The notes under the pieces: model-generated
Told to the model about the DNA's origin: nothing
Databases searched by the model: none
Seen by the model: the letters and a program-made list of their open reading frames with translations, nothing else
Source: Arthrobacter sp. B1I2
Lineage (GTDB): Bacteria; Actinomycetota; Actinomycetes; Actinomycetales; Micrococcaceae
Length of the DNA: 64,000 nt
NCBI RefSeq assembly: GCF_030816485.1
Contig: NZ_JAUSYC010000001.1
Location: forward strand, 2,170,001 to 2,234,000
Direction: 5' to 3'
Part shown: piece after piece, positions 1-8,583 of the stretch
Layout: each line of letters opens with the position of its first letter
How positions within the stretch are numbered: the stretch's first letter is position 1
Program-made: the position numbers and the translations under genes

Positions 1-609
1 TCATTGCAGCGCGGGGTGGTGGGCTTCCTGATTTCGGTGGCCATCGCAACTCCTGTCGGCCTGCTGCTGGCCCAGGTTGCACCGCTGAGGCGCGCCTTCG
101 GCCCCCTGATCTCGGGCCTGCAGGTCCTGCCCTCCGTTGCCTGGGTGCCGGCGGCCATCATCTGGTTCGGCCTGACCGACGCCACCGTGTACTTCGTGGT
201 GTTCATGGGCGCCATCCCGTCCATCATCAACGGCCTGATCTCCGGCGTGGACCAGATCCCGCCGCAGTACCGCCGCGTCGGCACCGTCCTGGGCGCCTCC
301 CGGCTCCAGATGGCGCTGCAGATTGTCCTTCCCGCCGCGCTGCCGGGTTACCTGGGCGGGTTGAAGCAGGGCTGGGCCTTCTCCTGGCGGTCGCTGATGG
401 CTGCGGAAATCATCGCGGTGGGCGGCACTATCGGCTTCGGCCTGGGCTCGCTGCTGGACCAGGGCCGGACCTTGTCCGACATGGCCATCGTCATGGCCGC
501 GATCCTGCTCATCCTCGCCGTCGGCATCCTGATCGAACTGCTGGTGTTCGGCCCGATTGAGAAGCGCCTCCTCCGCCGCCGCGGCCTCCTGGCCGGCAGC
601 ACCCGCTGA
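1..609 (+). CDS. ABC transporter permease, sulfonate/nitrate/taurine type (5'-truncated by window)
   Basis: The 3' part of an inner-membrane permease of a SsuC/TauC-type ABC importer; 202 codons are visible and the frame is open at base 1, so the N-terminus lies upstream. Several hydrophobic segments surround the cytoplasmic EAA-type loop that docks on the ATPase (GASRLQMALQIVLP, near visible residues 98-112), and the SWRSLMAAEII stretch just after it is typical of SsuC/TauC proteins. It ends in an Arg-rich tail. The substrate cannot be fixed because the binding protein and ATPase are out of view. No close co-directional gene follows, so it probably ends its operon. Confidence 0.85.
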   Translation, partial: SLQRGVVGFLISVAIATPVGLLLAQVAPLRRAFGPLISGLQVLPSVAWVPAAIIWFGLTDATVYFVVFMGAIPSIINGLISGVDQIPPQYRRVGTVLGASRLQMALQIVLPAALPGYLGGLKQGWAFSWRSLMAAEIIAVGGTIGFGLGSLLDQGRTLSDMAIVMAAILLILAVGILIELLVFGPIEKRLLRRRGLLAGSTR

Positions 610-811
610 CCCGCCCCGCACCCAAGGCACCTTCAGAGCTCGACGGCGACCTCCCGCCGTCGGGCTCTCTGCTTTCCCGGCGTTTGCCCTGGCCAAGCCG
701 GGGCACTTTGACACGGACACGCCGCCAAGTATCCACGCGGGAGGCAATTACGGGACCAAAGTGCCCCTCGACCGCGCCTGCTGCGGGGAGAACCCGTGGC
801 AGACTGGCGCC

Positions 812-1273
812 ATGACAGCCAGCTTCGTATGCCGCACCGAATCCCCGCTGCCGGTGGAGCGGCTCTTCGACCTGGCCCGCAGCATCGACGTGCACGTGGA
901 ATCGCAGCGGACGGCAGGAGAGAGGGCCGTGGGCGGCGTAACCAGCGGTCTCATCGGGGAAGGCCAGGACGTCACCTGGCGGGCCAGGCACTTCGGGATC
1001 CCGCTCACCATGACCAGCCGGATCACCCGCCTGGACTTCCCCCGCAGCTTCACCGACGAACAGGTGAAGGGCCCTTTCAAGGTCTTCAGGCACATCCACG
1101 AGTTTGAGCAAACACCTACGGGGAGCACCATGGTTGACCGGGTGGAGTTCATCGCCCCGCTGGGTGTGCTGGGCCGCGCCGTCGAACGCCTCTTCCTGGC
1201 CCGGTACCTGGAACGCCTCATCATCCGCAGGGGCCGGTTCCTAGCCGAAGGTCGGATTCCCGGAAACAGCTAG
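812..1273 (+). CDS. SRPBCC (START-like) family protein
   Basis: A 153-residue protein of the polyketide-cyclase/START-like SRPBCC fold, a hydrophobic-pocket fold whose ligand cannot be read from sequence. The opening strand (TASFVCRTESPLPVERLFDLARSID) and the late helix with Arg-rich end (LARYLERLIIRRGRFL) match the fold. The frame is open further upstream, but the ATG at 812 starts the family-like N-terminus; it has no Shine-Dalgarno and is preceded at six bases by CAGACT, a plausible -10 of a leaderless mRNA. It stands alone, tail to tail with the cupin gene. Function unknown. Confidence 0.7.
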   Translation: MTASFVCRTESPLPVERLFDLARSIDVHVESQRTAGERAVGGVTSGLIGEGQDVTWRARHFGIPLTMTSRITRLDFPRSFTDEQVKGPFKVFRHIHEFEQTPTGSTMVDRVEFIAPLGVLGRAVERLFLARYLERLIIRRGRFLAEGRIPGNS

Positions 1274-1282
1274 CCGCTGCGG

Positions 1283-1786
1283 CTACACGAAGGGCGGCGG
1301 CCCAATGATTTCTATCCCGCCGTGGGCCTGGCCGGACGCCCGAATCCGGCTGAAGTCCACCACGCCTGAACCGTTCGGGGCATCGGCATCTGTATCGGAC
1401 AGTGGTTCGCTGGCGCCGTCGTAGAAGGACTGGGCGCTGCCGGGCGTCTGCAGGCACAGTATCCGGGTGCCCTCCTGCAATACTTTGAAGGCATGGGGGA
1501 GGCCCCGCCGCGCCATGGCCAGGCCGCCGGCGGCGATCCGGTGCTCTGTGCCGTCCAGGTTCACCAGGATCTCGCCCGCCAAGACGTAGAGGGTTTCGTC
1601 AGAATCAGGGTGGGTGTGGAGCGGGGTGACCTTGTTCAGGGCCATCTCATCCTCGAACAGCAGGAACGCGCCGCCCGTCTCCTCCTGCCTGGCCTTCCAC
1701 GTGTGGACGCCGCCGCCGTAGAACCAGCGCCTTGGTCCTTCGCCGGGCTGCCGGACCAGGGATGATGCCGCATTTTTCGTTTCCAT
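1283..1786 (-). CDS. cupin domain-containing protein
   Basis: A 167-residue single-domain cupin. The first cupin motif is visible as H-T-H at residues 57-59 with Glu64 and a following Gly (HTHPDSDETLYVLAG), and the second-motif His is near residue 98 (LPHAF). These residues normally bind one divalent metal; the reaction is unknown. A longer frame exists upstream, but the ATG at 1786 fits the domain. It is divergent from a TetR-family gene with a palindrome between them, so it is probably the regulator's target, perhaps a dioxygenase or a metabolite sensor. Confidence 0.75.
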   Translation of the reverse strand: METKNAASSLVRQPGEGPRRWFYGGGVHTWKARQEETGGAFLLFEDEMALNKVTPLHTHPDSDETLYVLAGEILVNLDGTEHRIAAGGLAMARRGLPHAFKVLQEGTRILCLQTPGSAQSFYDGASEPLSDTDADAPNGSGVVDFSRIRASGQAHGGIEIIGPPPFV

Positions 1787-1814
1787 GCTGCTCGCCTCGA
1801 TGCCTTGGGAAACT

Positions 1815-1836
1815 TTGTGGGACGCATGTCCCATAA
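1815..1836. promoter_or_regulatory. putative TetR operator palindrome
   Basis: Arms TGGGAC (1818-1823) and GTCCCA (1828-1833) are separated by GCAT. The symmetry extends by TT (1815-1816) and AA (1835-1836), skipping one unmatched base on each side. It lies between the divergent cupin and TetR genes, 15 bases before the TetR start. Size and position fit a TetR-family operator controlling both genes; no binding evidence is available. Confidence 0.55.
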
Positions 1837-1851
1837 CAAGACTGGTGTATC

Positions 1852-2469
1852 ATGAAAGGCGTGTCAAGACCCTATGCGGACAGTGGGCGAACCAGCCAGA
1901 AGCGCCGAACCATGGACGCCCTCGTAGCGGCAGCCAGGACCCTCGTTGCCGCCGGCAAGACGCCTACAGTGGACGACGCCGCGCAGGCAGCAGGGGTGGC
2001 CCGGAGTACTGCCTACCGCTATTTCCCAGGCCAGCGGGAGCTGCTCGCTGCGGCGCATCCCGAGACCGCACGCACCTCAATGCTGCCGGACACTCCGCCC
2101 CAGGACGCGGCCGGGCGGCTCGACGCCGTGGTGGTGGAGTTCACCCGCATGATCCTGGAGACCGAGGCGCAGCAGCGGACCATGCTGCGCTTGTCGCTCG
2201 AGTCCCTGGACGGTCCTGACCGGAGCCTGCCCCTGCGCCAGGGACGCGCCATTGGCTGGCTCACAGAAGCGCTGGTGCCGCTGCGGGGAGAGCTGACCGA
2301 TCAGCAGATCCACAAACTGGTGCTGGCCATCCGCAGCGCCATCGGCATCGAAGCCCTGGTCTGGCTCACGGACGTGGGCGGTCTGGGCCGGGAGGAAGCC
2401 ATCGAGTCGATGCGGTGGACCGCCAACGCTTTGCTGGCCAAGGCACAGACCGCCGGCCTGTGGAGCTGA
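1852..2469 (+). CDS. TetR/AcrR family transcriptional regulator
   Basis: A 205-residue one-component repressor-type regulator. An N-terminal helix-turn-helix at residues ~37-63 (TVDDAAQAAGVARSTAYRYF) is followed by a helical ligand-binding region with no recognisable effector class. The start chosen is the ATG at 1852, close behind the palindrome at 1815-1836. It is divergent from the cupin gene, so the likely regulon is that gene plus itself. The effector is unknown; a substrate or product of the cupin protein is one guess. Confidence 0.85.
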   Translation: MKGVSRPYADSGRTSQKRRTMDALVAAARTLVAAGKTPTVDDAAQAAGVARSTAYRYFPGQRELLAAAHPETARTSMLPDTPPQDAAGRLDAVVVEFTRMILETEAQQRTMLRLSLESLDGPDRSLPLRQGRAIGWLTEALVPLRGELTDQQIHKLVLAIRSAIGIEALVWLTDVGGLGREEAIESMRWTANALLAKAQTAGLWS

Positions 2470-2563
2470 CCGCCCGCAGCACTTTGTGACGCAGCGTTAC
2501 CTTGCGTGAACTGGTGTTGCTCGGCCTTTGTTGGCGAATGTGACGCGGACCTACCGTTGATTC

Positions 2564-3826
2564 ATGGCAATTCAGGACATTTACCCCACGGCGCTGCGGC
2601 TGCTCGGCCGCCCGGTGCTGGTGGTGGGCGGCGGCCCCGTGGCTGCCCGCCGCGCCAAGGGACTGCTCGACGCCGGTGCCGTGGTCACCGTCGTGGCCCC
2701 GGTTGCCTCACCCGCGCTCCAGGAGATGGCCGACGCCGGCCTCCTCACCTGGGAGGCGCGCACCTACCTTTCAACCGATGTCGACGGCGTCTGGTTCGTC
2801 CAGACCGCCACCGGCGACCAGGAGGTGGACGCCCAGGTATCGGCCGACGCCGAGGCGCAGCGGGTTTGGTGCGTCAACGCCTCCAACCATGAGGCTTCTG
2901 CCGCCTGGACCCCCGCCGTCGCAGAGGTGGACGACGTCAAGATCGCCGTGAACGCCGGGGGAGACCCGCGCCGCGCCATGGCCGTCCGGGACGCAGTGGC
3001 CACCGCCCTCGAAACCGGCGACCTTCCATTGCGCCGGCGCCGCGCGCACCAGGGCTCAGTTGCCCTGGTTGGCGGCGGCCCCGGCGACACCGGCCTCATC
3101 ACGGTCCGCGGCCGGCGGCTCCTGGGCCAGGCCGACGTCGTCGTCGCCGACCGGCTTGGCCCCCGCGAACTCCTCAACGAACTCGCCCCGGACGTCCGCA
3201 TCATCGAAGTGGGCAAGACCCCCGGCCACCACCCCGTCCCGCAGGCGGAGATCAACCGCATCCTCGTCCGGGAAGCCCTGCACGGCCACCGCGTGGTCCG
3301 GCTCAAGGGCGGCGACCCGTACGTGCTGGGCCGCGGCGGCGAGGAAGCCGAATACTGCCGGCAGCACGGGGTTGAGGTCGAGGTCGTTTCCGGCGTCACG
3401 TCGGCCATCTCCGTCCCCGCAGCGGCCGGCATTCCCGTCACCCACCGCGGCCTGGCCAAGGGCTTCAGCGTGGTCACCGGCCACGAGGAACTTTCCGAAG
3501 TTCCCGCCCGCCCGGACCACACGATCGTCCTGCTCATGGGCGTCGGCCAGCTGCGCGAATCCGCGTCCGCGCTGGGCGAAGCCGGCCTGCCGCAGGACAC
3601 CCCTGTTGGTATCGTGGAAAACGGCTATTTGCCGGACCAGCGCGTCACGATTGGCACGCTCGGTTCCATCGCCGACCAGGCCCAGGCGGCCGGCGTCGCA
3701 AATCCTGCCGTGATTGTCATCGGTGACGTGGTGCGCGTAAGCCCCTTCGCGCCGTCGCACTTCAAAACCGCTGACTACAGCACCACCAGCCCGAACAGCC
3801 CCCGCAAGACCGTCCTCACCCCCTAG
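2564..3826 (+). CDS. cysG: siroheme synthase-like: precorrin-2 dehydrogenase / uroporphyrinogen-III C-methyltransferase
   Basis: A 420-residue two-part enzyme of siroheme formation. Residues 1-150 carry an NAD-binding precorrin-2 dehydrogenase fold (GGGPVAARRAKG near residues 22-33). From about residue 163 a SAM-dependent methyltransferase follows, with VGGGPGDTGLIT and VRLKGGDPYVLGRGG (near 244). At 420 residues it is somewhat shorter than the ~457-residue enterobacterial CysG, so ferrochelatase capacity should not be assumed. Siroheme is the cofactor of sulfite and nitrite reductases; the ferredoxin reductase gene starting 35 bases downstream fits supply of electrons to the same enzymes. 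TACCGT lies six bases before the ATG, with no Shine-Dalgarno. Confidence 0.88.
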   Translation: MAIQDIYPTALRLLGRPVLVVGGGPVAARRAKGLLDAGAVVTVVAPVASPALQEMADAGLLTWEARTYLSTDVDGVWFVQTATGDQEVDAQVSADAEAQRVWCVNASNHEASAAWTPAVAEVDDVKIAVNAGGDPRRAMAVRDAVATALETGDLPLRRRRAHQGSVALVGGGPGDTGLITVRGRRLLGQADVVVADRLGPRELLNELAPDVRIIEVGKTPGHHPVPQAEINRILVREALHGHRVVRLKGGDPYVLGRGGEEAEYCRQHGVEVEVVSGVTSAISVPAAAGIPVTHRGLAKGFSVVTGHEELSEVPARPDHTIVLLMGVGQLRESASALGEAGLPQDTPVGIVENGYLPDQRVTIGTLGSIADQAQAAGVANPAVIVIGDVVRVSPFAPSHFKTADYSTTSPNSPRKTVLTP

Positions 3827-3861
3827 TCCGCACACCGGAACGAAGATAAAGGAACACAGCC

Positions 3862-5328
3862 GTGTCATCCAGCACCACCGTAGGATCTGCTGCTCGTCCG
3901 CTGCGCGTCGCCGTCGTGGGCTCCGGCCCGGCCGGCGTCTACGCCGCCGACATCCTCACCAAGAGCGAAGCCGTCAAGAGCGGCGAGCTGACCGTCAGCA
4001 TCGACCTCTTTGACCGCTACCCGGCACCCTACGGCCTGATCCGCTACGGCGTGGCCCCGGACCACCCCCGCATCAAGGGCATCGTGAACGCCCTGCACAA
4101 GGTGCTGGACCGCGGCGACATCCGCTTCTTCGGCAACGTGGACTACGGCACGGACCTGACCATCGAGGACCTCCGCACCCACTACGACGCCGTCATCTTC
4201 GCCACCGGCGCCATCAAGGACGCGGACCTGAACATCCCCGGCATCGAGCTGGAGGGCTCGTTCGGCGGCGCCGACTTCGTGTCCTGGTACGACGGGCACC
4301 CGGACGTCCCGCGCGAATGGCCGCTGGAGGCCAAGGAAATCGCCGTCATCGGCAACGGCAACGTGGCCCTCGACGTGGCCCGCGTCCTGTCCAAGCACGC
4401 CGACGATCTCCTCGGCACCGAGATCCCGGACAACGTCTACGCCGGACTGAAGGCCTCGCCCGTCACCGACGTGCACGTCTTCGGCCGCCGCGGCCCCGCA
4501 CAGGTCAAGTTCACCCCGCTGGAGCTGCGCGAACTGTCCCACTCCAAGGACGTTGACATCATCCTGTACCCGGAGGACTTCGAGTTCGACGAGGAATCGG
4601 ACCGCCAGATCCAGACCAACAACCAGACCAAGACCATGGTGGGCACGCTCACCAACTGGATCGCCGAGCAGCCCGAGGACCTCTCCGAGCTCAAGGCCTC
4701 CCGCCGCCTGCACCTGCACTTCCTGCACAGCCCGGTGGAGATCTATGACGACGCCGGGACCCCGGGCAAGGTGGCCGGCATCAAGTTCGAGCGCACCGAG
4801 CTGGACGGCACCGGCAACGCCATCGGCACCGGCGAGTACGTGGATTACCCGGTCCAGGCCGTGTACCGCGCCATCGGCTACTTCGGCTCCGCCCTGCCGG
4901 ACGTGGAGTTCGACCACAAGAGGGGCGTCGTGACGAACGACGGCGGCCGCGTCCTTGACGCCTCCGGCACCCATGTGCCGGGCATCTACGCCACCGGCTG
5001 GATCAAGCGCGGACCGGTCGGACTGATCGGCCACACCAAGGGCGACGCCCTGGAGACCGTCACCTACCTGCTCGAAGACCGCGAGAACCTTCCCGTCGCT
5101 TCGGCACCGGAGGAGAGCGCCGTCGTCGAGCTCCTCGACGCCCGCGGCGTGAAGTTCACCAGCTGGGAAGGCTGGCTGGCCCTGGACTCCCACGAGCTCG
5201 CGCTCGGCGCTGCCGCCACCGAGGCGGGCGGTTCGCACGGCATCGAGGTCAAGCGTGAGCGCATCAAGGTGGTGCCGCGCGAGGACATGGTCACCATCTC
5301 CCGCGACGGGGTCACCGCCCAGGTCTGA
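3862..5328 (+). CDS. fprA: ferredoxin/adrenodoxin NADP+ reductase, FprA type
   Basis: A 488-residue FAD enzyme of the adrenodoxin-reductase family that passes electrons from NADPH to ferredoxin. The FAD-binding GSGPAGVYAADIL is near residues 20-32, and the NADPH-binding GNGNVALDVAR near residue 164. A GTG start is used, with AAAGGA nine bases upstream. It closely follows the siroheme synthase gene, suggesting service to sulfite or nitrite reduction. A clear paralogue lies at 20488-21918; the two share most motifs through the whole length. A hairpin at 5344-5376 follows. Confidence 0.9.
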   Translation: MSSSTTVGSAARPLRVAVVGSGPAGVYAADILTKSEAVKSGELTVSIDLFDRYPAPYGLIRYGVAPDHPRIKGIVNALHKVLDRGDIRFFGNVDYGTDLTIEDLRTHYDAVIFATGAIKDADLNIPGIELEGSFGGADFVSWYDGHPDVPREWPLEAKEIAVIGNGNVALDVARVLSKHADDLLGTEIPDNVYAGLKASPVTDVHVFGRRGPAQVKFTPLELRELSHSKDVDIILYPEDFEFDEESDRQIQTNNQTKTMVGTLTNWIAEQPEDLSELKASRRLHLHFLHSPVEIYDDAGTPGKVAGIKFERTELDGTGNAIGTGEYVDYPVQAVYRAIGYFGSALPDVEFDHKRGVVTNDGGRVLDASGTHVPGIYATGWIKRGPVGLIGHTKGDALETVTYLLEDRENLPVASAPEESAVVELLDARGVKFTSWEGWLALDSHELALGAAATEAGGSHGIEVKRERIKVVPREDMVTISRDGVTAQV

Positions 5329-5343
5329 AGCCACGGATAGGGA

Positions 5344-5376
5344 AGGAACCGCGGGACCATTGGTGCCGCGGTTCCT
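5344..5376 (+). terminator. hairpin terminator after fprA
   Basis: AGGAACCGCGG (5344-5354) pairs with CCGCGGTTCCT (5366-5376), an 11-base stem with a short loop followed by GCTTT. It sits 15 bases after the reductase stop codon and before the converging gene ending at 5404, so it may serve both. Confidence 0.7.
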
Positions 5377-5403
5377 GCTTTAACGTGCGTTAACCCGTCT
5401 GCG

Positions 5404-6630
5404 CTATTTCCCCGCGCCCCCGATGGCCATCAGCTCCAGGCGCCGCAGCGTCTCCCGGTTCCGGGCCGAAATCAGCGGATCCCGCAGGAATTTCGGCATG
5501 AGCTTGCCGGGCCCGCGGATGGCGTCCTCGGCAATGGTCACCAGGCACTGGTTGCCGCGGTCCTCCAGCTTTACCTCCACCTTGGCCTCGCCCATCGGCC
5601 AGCCGCGGGCAACGAGTTCCAGTGAGCGCCCGGGCTCGACGGCGGTCACGCGGGTGCTGTCGTCAATCACGAACGGCCAGGCGCCCACGGAGTGGTGGAG
5701 TTGGGCTCCCGTTTGGGGCCATTCGGCATCCACGTCCCTGATCCGGGACGCGCCCACCACCCAGCCGGAGTACAGCCAGCCGTCGGCAACGACCCGCCAG
5801 ACGTCGGCCGCGGGGGACTTGAACAGCTGCGAGACGGTGGACATGGAGTTCCTTCCGGTTTCGGTGGTGCTTTCCTGGCGCCTGGCGGCGGCTTTCGATG
5901 GACGTGCGGCTTTCGTTGGGCGTCCGACGGCGGGAGGTGCCGGACGGCGTGCGGCTTGGTAGGACGGCTTCCGCAGGCGCCGGGTCCACCCGTAGGTTTG
6001 GGCGCCGGGCGGCTGGTTCTCGAGCGGATCGAAACGCAGCGGGATATCCGCGGGATTGGCGCCGGCCTGAAGCCGCAGTTCACCGCACTCCCGCCACGGT
6101 CCGCCCGGGCTGGCCCAGTACAGAGCCAGCACCCACTCCCCGGAGGCCAGCGAACCCGGGAGCAAGCTCCGCGTCCGCAGCCCCAACAGCACCGGGCCGC
6201 GCCGGCCGCGGTAGGGCATGAGTGTTGTCATGGTGGCTCCTGCGACATCCAGCCGCGGCATCAGCAGGAACCGGCCGGGCAGTCTCCAGCCGGTGGAGGC
6301 AAACAGGACATCTGCCGGGTTGGATCCAGGGGCCGCAGCAGCGGATGTCGTAACCCGGAGGGCCAGGCCCAGGATGTCCGGCAGCGCCTGCGGCAGCCCC
6401 ACGGAACGGGAAAAGCGGGCCACAAGCTGGTCAGTGCCGGGGGAATCGAGCCAGTCGATCCCACTGGGTTCGGCCGGGTTGCCGGTCCTGCTGAGCTCTC
6501 CGGCCAGTCCCAGGCCCTGGGGATGGATCGGCCGGTCGGGACGGGCAAGTTTCAGGAGCCGGAAGAGGGCAGCAAAGGCCTGCCCGGCACTCCCTGTGAC
6601 GGCGGAATCTACGCGCAACTGCTGGGTCAT
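5404..6630 (-). CDS. two-part protein: N-terminal catalase-like/unknown region plus C-terminal SRPBCC domain
   Basis: One uninterrupted frame of 408 residues. Residues ~1-225 contain RFSRSVGLPQALPDILGLAL and related strands that recall a degenerate catalase-type core, without the catalytic residues I would need to call it one. Residues ~226-262 are a basic Pro/Ala/Lys linker. Residues 263-408 are a complete SRPBCC protein beginning MSTVSQLFKSPAADVW. The ATG at 5844 (residue 263) has its own AAGGA five bases upstream, so a separate 146-residue product may also be made. It is the last gene of a minus-strand run after the DUF1206 gene, 28 bases behind it. Function unknown. Confidence 0.65.
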   Translation of the reverse strand: MTQQLRVDSAVTGSAGQAFAALFRLLKLARPDRPIHPQGLGLAGELSRTGNPAEPSGIDWLDSPGTDQLVARFSRSVGLPQALPDILGLALRVTTSAAAAPGSNPADVLFASTGWRLPGRFLLMPRLDVAGATMTTLMPYRGRRGPVLLGLRTRSLLPGSLASGEWVLALYWASPGGPWRECGELRLQAGANPADIPLRFDPLENQPPGAQTYGWTRRLRKPSYQAARRPAPPAVGRPTKAARPSKAAARRQESTTETGRNSMSTVSQLFKSPAADVWRVVADGWLYSGWVVGASRIRDVDAEWPQTGAQLHHSVGAWPFVIDDSTRVTAVEPGRSLELVARGWPMGEAKVEVKLEDRGNQCLVTIAEDAIRGPGKLMPKFLRDPLISARNRETLRRLELMAIGGAGK

Positions 6631-6658
6631 ACTTCCTTCCTACCCACAAACGGGAGGA

Positions 6659-7486
6659 CTACATGCGCCCGAACCGGGCCCGGATCAGCGCGAAGATCCC
6701 GTAAGCGATGAAGCCTGCGCCGATCGCCACCAGCAGGGTGGGCCCGAAGGGGTGGTCCTGCAGTGCCTTGAGGCTGCCGTCCAGCCCGGTCGACTCCTCG
6801 GGCCGGTGCTTGGCGGCGGCGATCACGAACAACAGGCCGGTGAGGTCCAGTGCTATCCCTTTGGCCACGTGGCCGGTGACGCCCAGGGTGTCGATCAGCC
6901 TGCCGCGCCGGGTGCCATCGAAATGGAACAGCTCCTCCTTGAAGCCGCGCCGGAACCCTTTGACCATGAAGTAGATGCCGATGCCCAGGATGGTCAGGCC
7001 GAGGGCAACCAGGACCCAGGGTCCCAGCGGATGGGCCATCAGGCTGGCACTGAAGTCGCGGGTGTTGTCCCCTGAGTCGCTGCGCTGCCCCAAGGCAAAG
7101 CCCGCAAAGGTGGCACCTACACTGCCGTAGGCGATGGCCAGGAACCCTGAGGAGACCAGTTTGGCCAGCCGTTCCTTGTGGGGGAGGCTGCGGGCGCGCA
7201 GCGTCGCTTCGCTGGCCTGCCACAAAGCAAGGCCCAAACACGCCGCGACAGAGGCCCACATGACAACCGTTCCCCACGGGTTGTCCGCCAGTTGGGCGAT
7301 GGCTCCGGTGGGTTCGGCGTCGCCCGGATGACCGAAGGCGATGGCAATTGCGATGGCCCCAATGATGACGTGGAGCAGTGCCATGACGGCAAATCCAGTG
7401 CGGGCCAGGACGTCCAGGGCCTTGTGGTTGGACGCTTCCTCGACAGCGTCCGCTGCCTGGCTGAGGGTGGAATCGCCGTCGGACAT
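6659..7486 (-). CDS. DUF1206 family integral membrane protein
   Basis: A 275-residue membrane protein built from three repeats of two transmembrane segments, starting near ARTGFAVMALLHVI (residues ~28-41), SSGFLAIAYGSVG and VTGHVAKGIALDL, which is the layout of the DUF1206 family. No enzymatic residues stand out and no function is established that I know of. It begins three bases after the stop of the 96-codon gene upstream, and a third gene follows 28 bases later, so the three probably form one operon. Confidence 0.85.
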   Translation of the reverse strand: MSDGDSTLSQAADAVEEASNHKALDVLARTGFAVMALLHVIIGAIAIAIAFGHPGDAEPTGAIAQLADNPWGTVVMWASVAACLGLALWQASEATLRARSLPHKERLAKLVSSGFLAIAYGSVGATFAGFALGQRSDSGDNTRDFSASLMAHPLGPWVLVALGLTILGIGIYFMVKGFRRGFKEELFHFDGTRRGRLIDTLGVTGHVAKGIALDLTGLLFVIAAAKHRPEESTGLDGSLKALQDHPFGPTLLVAIGAGFIAYGIFALIRARFGRM

Positions 7487-7489
7487 GGT

Positions 7490-7780
7490 TCAGCCGTTCA
7501 TGGGCCCTTCGGCCCGCAGCTTCTCTGCGCCCGGCCCCTCGACGTGAACGGTGCAGCGGACCACCAGCTGGCCGGGGGCGTTATCCAGCTCCACCAGGGA
7601 ATCGTCCGCGCTGAGGACGGTGAACACTTCGGAGCCCGTTACAGCCTCCACGCCCTTGGCTTTCGCGGTTTCCCGCGCATTCCTGAGCGCCTCGCGCTGC
7701 AGGCCGTCCACGTAGCCGCCGTCACTTTCACGGGCGGGGTCCCCGAAGGCCCAGCCGAACAATGTTCCTGTATTTCCCAT
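7490..7780 (-). CDS. small hypothetical protein
   Basis: A 96-residue soluble protein starting MGNTGTLFGWAFGDP. It has a mixed alpha/beta composition, no signal peptide, no membrane segment and no motif I recognise. The start at 7780 is preferred to the more distal one at 7957, which would cross the promoter region and the palindrome at 7833-7846. It leads the three-gene minus-strand operon with the DUF1206 gene. No Shine-Dalgarno is evident. Confidence 0.6.
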   Translation of the reverse strand: MGNTGTLFGWAFGDPARESDGGYVDGLQREALRNARETAKAKGVEAVTGSEVFTVLSADDSLVELDNAPGQLVVRCTVHVEGPGAEKLRAEGPMNG

Positions 7781-7832
7781 GGCGACGATATTACGCGGTT
7801 GCCCCGGTCCGGGACGGGCTTTCGTAATATTA

Positions 7833-7846
7833 GTAAGTGTGCTTAC
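7833..7846. promoter_or_regulatory. GTAAG-N4-CTTAC palindrome in divergent promoter region
   Basis: GTAAG (7833-7837), TGTG, CTTAC (7842-7846), inside an AT-rich stretch beginning TAATATTAG. It lies between a minus-strand gene starting at 7780 and a plus-strand gene starting at 7941. The half-site AGTAAG/CTTAC resembles segments before the AI-2E family gene (9881-9900) and before the topoisomerase IB gene (19366-19384). Confidence 0.4.
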
Positions 7847-7940
7847 CATGGGCGGACCATACCTCGATGGGACACGGCAAGTGAAGTCCGCAGCACAGCG
7901 GCAATCTGGAAACCAGTTCACAACGTTAGGAATGCACATC

Positions 7941-8480
7941 ATGGCAGGAAATCTCATTGCCCGTTCAGTTCACGACCTGACGGCAGCAGCATGGTTTGGC
8001 GGTTCCCTGATGGGCGCCATCGGGCTCAACGGCGCAGCGGCCCAGGCCAAGGACCCCGCGGAGCGCACCCGGCTTTCCAGTGCAGGCTGGATGAAGTGGG
8101 CTCCGTTCCAGACTGCGGCCTTTGCCTCCCACCTGGTGGCCGATCTCGCCATTGCCTGGGAGAACAAGGGCCGCATCGCCAAGCAGGAGGGCGTGGCCCG
8201 CGACACCGTCATCAAGACTGCCGTGACCGTGGTGGGCGCTGCGGTGACACTGTACTCGGGCATCGTGGGCAAGAAAGTGGAAAAGCTCGCCGGTGAAGGC
8301 GCCGAAGGCGCAACGGAGCCGCACGGCGCGGCCTCGGACGAACTGAAGGCGGCCCAGCAGCAGCTCAAGCTCCTGCAGTGGGCCGTCCCCGGCTTCGCAG
8401 CCCTGGTGATCATCCTCGGCGCCAAGCACGGCGAGATGCAGCGCCCCAAGAACGTCTTTGCGGGCCTGCGCGAAAAGTAA
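7941..8480 (+). CDS. membrane-associated hypothetical protein
   Basis: A 179-residue protein with a hydrophobic N-terminal helix containing WFGGSLMGAIGLNGAA, a second hydrophobic stretch (IKTAVTVVGAAVTLYSGIVG) and a third near the C-terminus (AVPGFAALVIILGA), so it is probably an inner-membrane protein with about three helices. The ATG at 7941 is chosen because TTAGGA lies about ten bases upstream; ATG 7932 is an alternative. I do not recognise a named family. It is monocistronic and ends before a strong palindromic terminator. Confidence 0.65.
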   Translation: MAGNLIARSVHDLTAAAWFGGSLMGAIGLNGAAAQAKDPAERTRLSSAGWMKWAPFQTAAFASHLVADLAIAWENKGRIAKQEGVARDTVIKTAVTVVGAAVTLYSGIVGKKVEKLAGEGAEGATEPHGAASDELKAAQQQLKLLQWAVPGFAALVIILGAKHGEMQRPKNVFAGLREK

Positions 8481-8512
8481 CCCCGCGCGGCGAGTAGCCC
8501 ACAAAAGCCGTA

Positions 8513-8550
8513 CGACGGCGGCCCGGCACCAAAGTGCCGGGCCGCCGTCG
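8513..8550. terminator. 17-base perfect hairpin between convergent genes
   Basis: A perfect inverted repeat: left arm 8513-8529 and right arm 8534-8550 around the loop CAAA. The stem is very GC-rich and has no U-tract. It lies between the plus-strand gene ending at 8480 and the minus-strand gene ending at 8584, so it probably stops transcription from both sides. Confidence 0.7.
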
Positions 8551-8583
8551 CGTCTCGCGGGCTTTCGCCCTGCGCAAACTTGG

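Noticed and set aside
3865..5334. 489-codon open frame antisense to fprA
   Set aside because: Low-complexity Val/Asp/Gly-rich translation typical of a GC-rich complementary strand, without motifs.
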